NCBI GenBank assembly: GCA_014729055.1
Contig: WJKO01000105.1
Coordinates: 1-16,555, forward strand
Reading direction: 5' to 3'
Source of the DNA: Promethearchaeota archaeon
Lineage (GTDB): Archaea; Asgardarchaeota; Lokiarchaeia; Sigyniarchaeales; Promethearchaeaceae
DNA length: 16,555 nucleotides
The stretch's first letter is position 1. Each line of letters opens with the position of its first letter. Below the pieces are notes generated by a model. It had not been told where the DNA came from and ran no database searches. It saw nothing but the letters and a program-made list of their open reading frames with translations. A program made the translations under genes and the position numbers. Positions 7,016 to 16,300 of the stretch are shown here, one piece after another.

Positions 7016-10000
7016 TTAAGTCTCTTCTGGCGTTTTTCTTCTGATCTTAATGGGCGTAAGTGATAGAGTGAAGTCAGGGTTTTTCCGTTTGTATATTAAC
7101 AAGGCAACTACTACGGCGACTGCAACTGAACCCACAACAATCAATACAATTGCCCAGATGGGAAAACCTTCACCGCCGATTAATATTGTCGGTAAGTCAT
7201 ATTGATTGACTTTGATATTTATTATTGTTAATTCTTCAGGTGTTGTAGTAGAAGCATTTAATTCAAGGAAAACTACATCGGACACGAAGCCAAACTCCAT
7301 CGATAAATTAAGATTCGTTTCGGGAAACCCACCTGATGAATAATATTCCTCAAATGTACTATTAATCTCATATATCCCAGCGTCATATGTGTCAATGTAT
7401 TCAAATGTTGTCCAAGGTTCTTGTTTTGCAGGGAATATCAATCTCGCACTATTTATTGTTCCATTTATGACATTTAGGTTTATCTGGCTCCAATCATAAC
7501 GATTTCTCGGATTAATTTTCACATAGACATAATCTAACTCACTTGCATTGAATGAAAATGAATTGTCTGTCGGGAGATCGGTAAGATTTTGATCGGCGGC
7601 ATATATAGTAGCAATATTGTCTCCAACGTCATAGGATTGTACAATATAATTATCGGATGGTTTGTATACTCCAGCAGTGAGGTTAAACGCATCTCCAAAT
7701 GCGAGAGATTCATTATTAAATTGCCCACTATAGTTAAATATTGGAATGTTATTGAGCGCAATGAATAAGATTCCTTTTCTACTTTCATGGTTGAAGCGCA
7801 GATCATGGTTTTCCACTTGAACTGACCAAAAACCACCAGCGGAGATATTCAACTCCTGGTTATCCCAAGATTTCTCGCTAATAGTATAATAGAGATCATT
7901 ACCTTTTGTATCATCTATGTCCATTAGGAGATATGCATCCAAATCAAATGTTATTGGTCCTTCAAAACCACCCTCCTTTAGAATTCTCATTGAACGAATC
8001 CAAGGTTGTGGTGTAAGTGAAGTTGAGCAATAAATACGGACTAAATAGATATCACGACCACCAGTGCCCGGAACATTATCAAATATATCATCTGGACCAT
8101 TATATGTATCCCAATCTACCATACCTGCTGCATCTGAATTCCAATGAACTAAGCCGTCTTGTGCAAGAGCCCAATTTCCATCGTCTGTTTCATCAACAAA
8201 TTCATCTGAGACTGGATTAAAAGACATCCAACTCGAACCAGTCCAATAATCCCAACTGAAATAATCTGCTGTTGGTGGTGTTTCCACATCAATATAAACA
8301 CCATTAAACTTTTCTTCCATTCCAATAAAAAAGCAGTCACCAGTACCGCTATCAGCTGACCTTATTGGTACTAGTGTAGCTTCGCCCCATGCCACTTCAT
8401 CAACATATTGGGTGAATTGATCGGGACTTTCATCATAGAGTGTCGCCAGTTCGGCATTTTTATAAACTGCTGTGTTTCCATATTCAAACAATGTATCATT
8501 CATGTCACTGCTTAATGTAATATTATATCCATAATTCCAGAAGTTTTCATCCATAGTCATTTGATATGCTGCACCATAGGTTGGCATAGTTGGAGATTCT
8601 TCAGGTCCATCTCTCCAATACTCTAAATTCATTTTTGTATAACTATCACGATTAAGATCCTCATCTGGTTCCTTTGTTAAAACGTCCATACTTCCAATCG
8701 GAGTAATTTTATTAGTTATCTCAATATATTCGGTCTGCAAAGATCCCGAATGATACACAGCAAAATAGTAGGTTCCAGGCTCAAGCAAAATGTTATAGCT
8801 TGATATTGCAACGTAATCATTGTTCTCTACTTGAGCAAACGGGTAATAAGCTAAGCCATCTCTTCCTGTATATACTATGTCCCCTAATAAATTGTATATG
8901 GATGGGGAAGCAGGACCTTTATCCCCAAAAGCTAAGAATAGTATCGACTGTTCTGATATTTTTATTTTCCTTGCAGCTACTCCTTGTGATTTAGACACAG
9001 AAATTAACTCTGAGTCATTCGGATCCATACTAGTTGCTTTTATACTCTCAAATTCGAGACTATATTTTAGTGGATTCATTTCAGCCACTCCATCATCGAC
9101 CCACGTGAAGAAATCCGGATTGTCAATGGTAATAAGCACTTTACCCTTTCCATACATTGGTAAAATTTTATTGAACCCTTCATTTATTCCAATCGTCAAT
9201 GTATCAATGTCGCGATTCCAAAATGCATTAACAACTGCGGTACCATATTCAAATTCTAATAAATATTTGTAAAACTTCTCAAGGCTGTTAACTTTCAAAG
9301 ACCAAACATTCATTGAATATGAAGGGTTGTTAAATTCATCATCTCCGACTTCGGGACCTATTTCATAGTGTTTCCCCATATATATGGATTTTGGCTTATG
9401 ATATGTATATTTAATTTTAATTTGTGCATCTGCTGTTGGAATGTGAAGTTTATATTCGCCTGTTTCAAAAACAGCGAAATAGAAATATTTACCCATCGTA
9501 GTTCCACCTATATACTCAGTATCTGGCAATTGGTCAGAGATAAATTCTATTTCCTCACCATTCGGTCCCAAGACTATGACATTTGCGGGATTATAGTTCA
9601 AATTACCTAACCAAACTTGATAAATTCCGGATTTTCTTGCTTTGATAGTAAATACTGTGAGTACATCAGTAGGATATACTGTCAATTCGCGATTTCGTGA
9701 TAATTCATACGGAGTTGATACAATTTCTACGTTATAACTACCCAGATCTTCTGAATTATTCTCTGCATTCAAGTAATATGTGTTAAACTCGTTTAAATTA
9801 TCATGATACCACTGATGCGTAAGATCCATATGAATAGGATATTGATATTCAAGATCATCTCCTTCTGGAACAATAACACCACCTCCTGATAAATCATTTC
9901 CAAACATATCCGTATAAGAAAAATCACCGGATATACTTGAAGTAATTTGAATGGAGCCGAGATAGGGTTCATTAACCCTTAATATAGTCCGACCTATTTC

Positions 10001-10126
10001 TAAATTATCGGTAGTAGTGATCGTTCCATTATCAGGAAACTCGGCTGCGAACGCTTTCGTAGCCATAATTAAAGGCATAATAAAAATTGCAAGCCATACT
10101 AATGCTAATATTTTAGTTTTCTTCAT
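7016..10126 (-). CDS. Giant surface protein with C-terminal membrane anchor (paralogue 2 of 2)
   Basis: This 1,036-residue protein starts with a signal peptide: KK, a hydrophobic core at about 7-24, then KAFAA. A large ectodomain rich in Asn, Asp, Tyr and Trp follows. One transmembrane helix at about 988-1012 (FPIWAIVLIVVGSVAV...) precedes a basic 24-residue tail, so the bulk faces outside. Several N-x-S/T sequons are present (ENNSED, NITLSS, NASELD). Residues about 150-250 hold a beta-rich segment with ARKSGIYQVWLGNL and VIVLGPNGEEIEF. At about 615-715 a Trp/Tyr-rich segment (WDYWTGSSW ... VPGTGGRDIYLVRIYC) resembles a recurring beta-sandwich found in adhesin or tail-like proteins; that comparison is from memory. 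It is co-directional with a paralogue of the same layout 13 bases upstream. No enzyme motif is seen. Possible roles are cell-surface coat, adhesion or recognition. Confidence 0.85.
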   Translation of the reverse strand: MKKTKILALVWLAIFIMPLIMATKAFAAEFPDNGTITTTDNLEIGRTILRVNEPYLGSIQITSSISGDFSYTDMFGNDLSGGGVIVPEGDDLEYQYPIHMDLTHQWYHDNLNEFNTYYLNAENNSEDLGSYNVEIVSTPYELSRNRELTVYPTDVLTVFTIKARKSGIYQVWLGNLNYNPANVIVLGPNGEEIEFISDQLPDTEYIGGTTMGKYFYFAVFETGEYKLHIPTADAQIKIKYTYHKPKSIYMGKHYEIGPEVGDDEFNNPSYSMNVWSLKVNSLEKFYKYLLEFEYGTAVVNAFWNRDIDTLTIGINEGFNKILPMYGKGKVLITIDNPDFFTWVDDGVAEMNPLKYSLEFESIKATSMDPNDSELISVSKSQGVAARKIKISEQSILFLAFGDKGPASPSIYNLLGDIVYTGRDGLAYYPFAQVENNDYVAISSYNILLEPGTYYFAVYHSGSLQTEYIEITNKITPIGSMDVLTKEPDEDLNRDSYTKMNLEYWRDGPEESPTMPTYGAAYQMTMDENFWNYGYNITLSSDMNDTLFEYGNTAVYKNAELATLYDESPDQFTQYVDEVAWGEATLVPIRSADSGTGDCFFIGMEEKFNGVYIDVETPPTADYFSWDYWTGSSWMSFNPVSDEFVDETDDGNWALAQDGLVHWNSDAAGMVDWDTYNGPDDIFDNVPGTGGRDIYLVRIYCSTSLTPQPWIRSMRILKEGGFEGPITFDLDAYLLMDIDDTKGNDLYYTISEKSWDNQELNISAGGFWSVQVENHDLRFNHESRKGILFIALNNIPIFNYSGQFNNESLAFGDAFNLTAGVYKPSDNYIVQSYDVGDNIATIYAADQNLTDLPTDNSFSFNASELDYVYVKINPRNRYDWSQINLNVINGTINSARLIFPAKQEPWTTFEYIDTYDAGIYEINSTFEEYYSSGGFPETNLNLSMEFGFVSDVVFLELNASTTTPEELTIINIKVNQYDLPTILIGGEGFPIWAIVLIVVGSVAVAVVVALLIYKRKNPDFTLSLTPIKIRRKTPEET

Positions 10127-10134
10127 TTTTTTTG

Positions 10135-10140
10135 TCCTCC
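10135..10140 (-). promoter_or_regulatory. Strong Shine-Dalgarno site between the paralogues
   Basis: The minus strand reads GGAGGA followed by CAAAAAAA and the ATG of the downstream paralogue. The site abuts the TAG stop of the upstream gene, supporting one transcript with translational coupling. Confidence 0.75.
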
Positions 10141-13100
10141 TACCTTCTCTTTAGTTTTAATTTTGACGTTATTTTTGATAGATCTATTCTGGCTCCAGGA
10201 TTATTCTTTTTGTAAATAAACCAACCGACAACGCATGCGACTGCAATTCCTCCAACTACAATAAGAACGATTGCCCAGACTGGAAATCCGGGTTCTCCAA
10301 TGATAATCATGTTTAAATCAAATTGATTAACTTCTACATGTATCAATGTCAGATTTTCGGGTACTGCAGTCGTAACGGCAAGTTCAAGATATATAAGATC
10401 ACTCACAAATCCAAATTCCATAGACATATTGTAATCGAATTCGGGTAATCCTCCTGAGGCATAATATTCAACGAAATCACTATCAATATCGAATATCCCA
10501 CTACCGTAAGTATTAATGAGTGTATTTATTGTATCATACGAATAATGCGCTGGAAAGATGAGATTTGCACCGGTTACTGTCCCATTCACAACTTTAAGAT
10601 TTATTTGGCTCCAATCATATGTGTTTCGAGGAGTGATTCCAATGTAAACGTAATTTAATTCACTTGCATTAACAGAAAATGAGTAATCGGTTGGCAGTTC
10701 TGTTAAATTTTGATCTTTGCTATATTTGGTTGCTACATTTTCGCCCACATCGTAATTTATTATTTGACTATTTCCGACCGTTCGATATATTGCTACTGAC
10801 CATGTCAAAGAATCATTCAACCTATGTGCATTCCCTGCTGCATTCCCTTTAAAATCATATATAATCAAATCTGCAAGAGCAATAGAAAATATTGCACCTC
10901 TCTCTTCAAAATTAAATCTCATAGAATTTGTATTATCTACTACAGTCCATTTACCTTGTCCGTTTCCAAAATATTGGTTATTCCAAGTTGTATCGTCTAC
11001 TTCGCAATATGCAACCTTTCTGTCCCGATCATCTGTGTCAAATGAGACCCATGTATCAAGGTCAAAACGAATTCTGATGTATTTTTTTACATTCGTTATT
11101 TGCCGGACTTCTGGGATTGGAAAACTACTTCCATAACATATACATCTAATAAGATATAGATCTCTGCCCCCTGTATCCGGAACCTCTGTACCAGTATTCT
11201 CTCCTCCATTGTAAAATGCCCAGTTGTTCATATCACCAGTACCTGGATCCCAACTAATTGTTCCATTAATTTCCAATGAATGGGTTCCATTATGAGTTCC
11301 ATCTAAAAATCCATCAGAAGTTGAAAAAGTCTCCCAACCGCTTCCTTGCCAATATTGCCAATAGTATATATTTGCTGTTGCGGGACTTAATATTTCAAGA
11401 TCCATAGAGTACCATTTTTCTTCACATCCTATAATAAATGCATCTCCATAGGTTTGAGCCGTGAAAGGAACTAATGTATCATTACCTGGCTGAATTCCCT
11501 CAGTGTAGTTGAAAAAGTCATTTAATTGATCATCCCACATAATTCCAAGATCTAAAACCTCATTTTCATCGAAAATATGAGCATTATCCTCCGCATTAAG
11601 TGTGAGATTATATTCCCAGTTCCAAAAATCCGTGCCTGCCGTAAATTCCAAGCCATTACCATAGCATTGTCCTTGATCCGTGCCTTCTGGCATATTTTTC
11701 CAATCTTCGAGAGTAATATCAGTAAATTGAGATTCGGGTATATTTTCGTCTGCATCCTTAGATAACACATTTGTGTTACTAATGGGAATGACTTTGCTTG
11801 AAAATTCCATATATTCTGTAGTTTCCGAATTTGAATGCATAAACGCGCAAAAATAGGTACCTGGTTCAGCGAGGATTACATAATAACTCATTCCTCCGTA
11901 TGGGTCAATAACTTCTTGGGTTTCAGGATAATATGCAATACCATCTCGATTTTTAAAAACAATTTTATTGGCTCGTGAATATAAATTTGGAGAATTGGAA
12001 CCAATATCAACATGTTCCAAGCATAAAATGGATGTATCTTCTATTTTAATTTTCTTAGCTACTGCGCCTTCGCTTTTACTTACCGCAATCGTTTCTTTTG
12101 TATTCGGCTTATGTTTTTCCGCGGAGATTTCTTTAAAAAGCATTGAATATTTTACTGGTTTAGATTCTTGAATCCCATCATCAGCCCATATAAAGTAATC
12201 TGGATTATCAATTACAATGAAAACCTTACCCCGAGTTATCATCGGTAAGATCTGATTAAATCCTTCATTGAAGTTGACAATTTGTGTTTGCTCCCCTAAA
12301 TTATAAAAAATCTTATCTATTGGTGCACCATATTCGATATCATAAAAATATGAATAAAACTTATTGAGATCTCTAACTTTCACCGAATAAACGTTACACG
12401 AATACTCAGGATTCATAAATGATGTCGAAAATGGATCTGGTCCTACATCTATTTCAGAATTCATATTGATGGTTTGAGGGTTGAGATATTCACATCGAAT
12501 TTTTATTTTTGCATCAGATGTAGGAAGATAAATCCTATAAGTTCCAGTAGCAAATGCTGCAAAACAGATGTATTTTCCCAAGGTCACACCACTTAAACGT
12601 TGATTATCTGGTAATTGGTCATTATAAAACTCGATATTTTCACCATTTGGACCAAGAATAATAACATTACCGGGTGTATAAGTAAGATCTGAGAGCCATA
12701 ACTGATATATTCCGCTTTTACGCGCTTTTATTTGGATAAGGGAAACAAGATCAGTGGGATAGATAATGCTATCATCACCCCCCAATCTGAGGTCATAAGG
12801 TTTGGAATTTACTGTTACATCATAATCCCCAAATACCTCAGAATTATTCTCAACGGTGGCATAAAACGTATTAAATTGATTCAAGTCATCATAATACCAT
12901 TGGTTGCTTATGTCTTGTCGGACAGGATAAAATAATTCCGCTTCTGAGGTGTCTGGCACAGTATCAGTAGCAGTAAGTGCATTACCAAATACATCCTCAT
13001 AGTTGAATTGACCTGGGAGCGTTGAACTAAATTCCAAGCTTGCAATGGTAGGTGATTCCAATCTAACGATTGCACGACCCTTAGGCAAGCTTTCTGTGTT

Positions 13101-13211
13101 AGTAATTACCCCTTTGTCATTACCAAGGGCAAACACAAGCACACTCGAACCCATGGATATTATAGTTATAGAAAGCAAAAATATTGCTAAAATTTTGGTT
13201 TTATTTTTCAT
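10140..13211 (-). CDS. Giant surface protein with C-terminal membrane anchor (paralogue 1 of 2)
   Basis: This 1,023-residue protein has the same layout as its downstream neighbour. It has a signal peptide at about 1-29 (hydrophobic core AIFLLSITIISMGSSVLVFA), an ectodomain of about 945 residues, one helix at about 976-1000 (FPVWAIVLIVVGGIAV...) and a 23-residue tail rich in Lys and Arg. Blocks shared with the neighbour include YPTDL/YPTDV, ARKSGIYQ-W-L, LGPNGE-IEF, NDQLPD/SDQLPD, NASELNYVYIGITPRNTYDWSQ against NASELDYVYVKINPRNRYDWSQ, and the EFGFVSD block near the C-terminus. They are clearly ancient tandem duplicates, well diverged. A Trp/Tyr-rich segment (YYWQYWQGSGW ... VPDTGGRDLYLIRCICY) lies at about 610-710. 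It is the first gene of the two-gene operon. No clear Shine-Dalgarno site precedes its ATG. Function is unrecognised; a surface or adhesive role is inferred from topology. Confidence 0.85.
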   Translation of the reverse strand: MKNKTKILAIFLLSITIISMGSSVLVFALGNDKGVITNTESLPKGRAIVRLESPTIASLEFSSTLPGQFNYEDVFGNALTATDTVPDTSEAELFYPVRQDISNQWYYDDLNQFNTFYATVENNSEVFGDYDVTVNSKPYDLRLGGDDSIIYPTDLVSLIQIKARKSGIYQLWLSDLTYTPGNVIILGPNGENIEFYNDQLPDNQRLSGVTLGKYICFAAFATGTYRIYLPTSDAKIKIRCEYLNPQTINMNSEIDVGPDPFSTSFMNPEYSCNVYSVKVRDLNKFYSYFYDIEYGAPIDKIFYNLGEQTQIVNFNEGFNQILPMITRGKVFIVIDNPDYFIWADDGIQESKPVKYSMLFKEISAEKHKPNTKETIAVSKSEGAVAKKIKIEDTSILCLEHVDIGSNSPNLYSRANKIVFKNRDGIAYYPETQEVIDPYGGMSYYVILAEPGTYFCAFMHSNSETTEYMEFSSKVIPISNTNVLSKDADENIPESQFTDITLEDWKNMPEGTDQGQCYGNGLEFTAGTDFWNWEYNLTLNAEDNAHIFDENEVLDLGIMWDDQLNDFFNYTEGIQPGNDTLVPFTAQTYGDAFIIGCEEKWYSMDLEILSPATANIYYWQYWQGSGWETFSTSDGFLDGTHNGTHSLEINGTISWDPGTGDMNNWAFYNGGENTGTEVPDTGGRDLYLIRCICYGSSFPIPEVRQITNVKKYIRIRFDLDTWVSFDTDDRDRKVAYCEVDDTTWNNQYFGNGQGKWTVVDNTNSMRFNFEERGAIFSIALADLIIYDFKGNAAGNAHRLNDSLTWSVAIYRTVGNSQIINYDVGENVATKYSKDQNLTELPTDYSFSVNASELNYVYIGITPRNTYDWSQINLKVVNGTVTGANLIFPAHYSYDTINTLINTYGSGIFDIDSDFVEYYASGGLPEFDYNMSMEFGFVSDLIYLELAVTTAVPENLTLIHVEVNQFDLNMIIIGEPGFPVWAIVLIVVGGIAVACVVGWFIYKKNNPGARIDLSKITSKLKLKRR

Positions 13212-13250
13212 TATTAAACAGTACTAATATTTGGGTACAAACTTGGACAG

Positions 13251-13267
13251 TATAATAATGCTTCGTT
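13251..13267 (-). promoter_or_regulatory. Candidate TATA/BRE promoter of the surface-protein operon
   Basis: On the minus strand the sequence reads AAACGAAGCATTATTATA, with a possible BRE-like ACGAAG followed by an ATTATTATA TATA box about 40 bases before the ATG at 13211. A start site about 25 bases on would leave a short leader without a ribosome site. It abuts the hairpins described at 13262-13341, so the two assignments compete for the same bases. Confidence 0.35.
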
Positions 13268-13341
13268 TGGGCTCGGTACTGCTCGAGCTATCTTGCGGTC
13301 TTGGGACGGCAAGAGTTTGGTATTTGGTATTTCTCGGTTAG
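13262..13341 (-). ncRNA. Candidate guide-RNA scaffold or element end 3' of the nuclease gene
   Basis: This segment, immediately past the nuclease stop codon, is GC-richer than the adjoining promoter sequence and carries two hairpins. One spans 13291-13314: a 6-bp stem TCTTGC/GCAAGA, a one-base mismatch, a 3-bp stem GTC/GAC, and a 4-base loop. The other spans 13271-13288: a 5-bp stem GCTCG/CGAGC with an 8-base loop. A tandem direct repeat TTTGGTA lies at 13316-13329. In TnpB elements the guide RNA scaffold is made from exactly this position, the 3' end of the gene and its flank. The structures are seen directly; the RNA role is inference. It could equally be a terminator or simply a transposon end. 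Confidence 0.4.
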
Positions 13342-16300
13342 TTACACGCCCTTATTGCAGAGACGGGCGCCGACGGCTATTGAAGCCGCCTTATCGCGGT
13401 GTTTAAAGTCGATCCATGATCCGTTTTCGCTGATAGCCGCCATATTTCCCCGCTGAATCGGCAGAAACTCCATATAATACGACTTATTCGCCTTATCATA
13501 GCGCCTAATCATGTATCCCTTGACATGATGCCGTGGTTTGGATTTTAAAGACAGATTATCCTTGTAATATTCGGAACTGGTGTGAGATGCATTCACTTTT
13601 GCAACCCGACGCCCTTTTACAACCGCTAAATCTTTCATTCTCGACACAATCTGGGCGTGTGTAAACCCTTTCATTGCACTCCAGCTGAGCTTTTCGAATC
13701 CATCAGTCGTTGTCTTGTATCGCTCTCCGATCCGCGTGATACGTACTGCTGTATTGTGTGAAATAAATCTGCTGCGTCTATCAACTTTATTCTGCGAGTG
13801 TTTGCTTATATTCAAGTAGACCGAAGATAAAGGCGACTTTCTGGTCGATTTGGCAAGCAGCTTTTCCGCAACAACGGTAGAAGACCGATTTTTCCGCTTC
13901 ATTCGGTTGAAGTCACATGTTACGCGTTTTTTAAGCACCTTATACAGCCGCTGAATACGCCGGTATTTTTTATTATTGTTCCCACGCTTCTTGGTCCGGT
14001 TCATCGTAACCAGATATGCGCCGCAAATCCTGTATAATAACACATATAATACTTTCTCCGCTTTCATTGCCTCTCTTTGGTTGTCCTTGTTCCGAATTGG
14101 AATGCACGCTTGATTTACTAACTGCTGCAAAACGGCAAGATGACCGGATGAATTCTGCAAGGTAGCTAAATGATTGAAGAGCATACCGAGTCGCGTTTTT
14201 GATCCTCTATCGCGGAAAACACGGGTTCTATTGGGATAATTTGAAGACATATTCGCCGGCGTATAATTCGCCGAAATCTTATCTGTAATCTTCGCATTCT
14301 CAAGAAGATTATCCAACTTCATTGCCTTTACCTTTTTCGCTAAGGTATTTTTTTCTGTGCACTGAATCAACTCACAGACCTTTTCTCGCAGATTCTTGGG
14401 TAAGCTCAAGTCAGCGCAGATGTCATCATATGTTTTGCCTGCAAATGCAACAGGACCCTCATCAATATAAAATGATTGTTTCGGATGAATACATTTATTT
14501 TTTTTCTCAGCCACGATGCCAACTGCAGAGGTCCGCATACCAACGTCCCAACTGGAGAACTTCCCGTTCTTATCGGGTCTTTTCGGAGTTGATATCAGCC
14601 CATCCGTATAAGGTACATTGAAATATATTTTCTTTTTACTTTTCACGATTAATTGCTGTTTTTTAGGAACAAATTCCTTCACAACGGTATTTGTCCCGCC
14701 GTTAATTTTATTGTTTTTAGTGGATTTATCCTGTTGTTTTACGGGAATGGGGCTCAATCGGTTGCTTGAGAATTCTGCCACTCCATAGGTTTTATTTAAA
14801 ATATTTTCCAGATCGAGCTTTTTCCCATCATAGTTTTGAGAACTTTTGATTTTCCTTGCAATGCACTTTAACTCGATCGGTGTAATTTTGTTATGGTTTG
14901 ACTTATATCTGTAAAATGATGCCTTATCATCTTCCTTTTGGTCGGTGTCAAACACAATGATATTGCTCTTAAACTCTGGTTTATGTTCATTCAAATAATC
15001 GAGCCGCGTTTCCTTTTTATTAAGAAAATCAGACCATTTTTGATCCAAGGTAGTGTATAAAGTATTCACGATTTGTTCAAAATCTTGTTTCGTTGCAAGT
15101 GATACGGCCGCATTTCCTTTAAAATGTTTCTTCATCAGTTGCCATGTTTTCTTGTTGGTATTCTTGTTTGATATATTTTCATGTTCGCTGATCAATCGTG
15201 ACCGCATACGAGAAGGGGTATCTCCGAGCACGTGCAAGATTTCTATTTGAGTCTGTGATAACCCTTGAAATGTAAATCGTTCTTTCATCTCATTATATTT
15301 TACAGAAGGAGAAACAGATTGGGCTACTCCGCGTGTTATTGCTTTAAAGCACAGATTTCTTGCTTGTTTTAAAGCGTTAGCAATATATGCCTTATTGATA
15401 GTTTTTCCGATTTCCTCAAATCTCTTATATCGCTTATAGGATGCTTGAGCTAGCTTGGCATTTCCCAACTTTCTTTTTGCCGCTTTCAAATATGATTTCT
15501 TGCTCTTTGAAAGATTAGTCATGAAATCTTCATACGTTTTACTGCTACTTAAAATTTCGCGACCAATTGCATGTAAATGCACTGCGATCTTAAAGTATCT
15601 ATCTTTAATGCCCTGGATGAATTCAGTATGCGAAGGTATTGACTGCTGAAAAAGAAATCGTTTAACGATATTTTGTTGTTTTTTTGATTGTTGCTTGGAA
15701 AAATCTTTTAGCGTGGCAAGAATGGACCATAGAAGGATCTGTCGGTCAATATTTGAATTTAATATATGAAGCATTCGAGAATATGCTGCATAATTCTGAC
15801 GACTATAAATGTTCTCCATTTGTGTGCTAAATGCTTCAAATCCGATTCCGCTTATAACGGTAGGTTTGAGTTTGTCAATCGCACTTTTCATTAAGTTTCG
15901 ATAAGGGGAGTGTGATGTACCTGTATATGCATTAATGAATCCGAGTAACTGCATAATAGGGGCAGCGTCTTTTGCAGATTTAATATTCACTTTAGCGGTG
16001 CTTGGGTCAAACAACTCTTGAATGCACCGATAGGTTTTGTCTAAATATAGGTTAACTATTTCATTGTGAAGATGTGCGGTTGACGCTATCAGATTTGGAG
16101 CTTTTTTTGCATCTTTAACGGGCTCTATATGTTTTGTTGCTGCGAGGGGGATAATTTTTGAAGAGGAAGGGGAAGAGCTCGGCAGTTTATCGATCAGATC
16201 TATAAGATGTTCAGGCATTTTTTCAAGCCGCTCCTTACGCCTTGAATAATAGCGGCGGACTTGGCTTTTAATGCGGTGAAGATTCGTAGGACATTTGGAA

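Noticed and set aside
8877..9272. A 131-codon open frame antisense to the downstream surface protein
   Set aside because: It lies wholly inside a gene with a clear signal peptide, anchor and conserved paralogue. It has no ribosome site or recognisable motif, and long antisense frames are expected in such AT-rich coding DNA.
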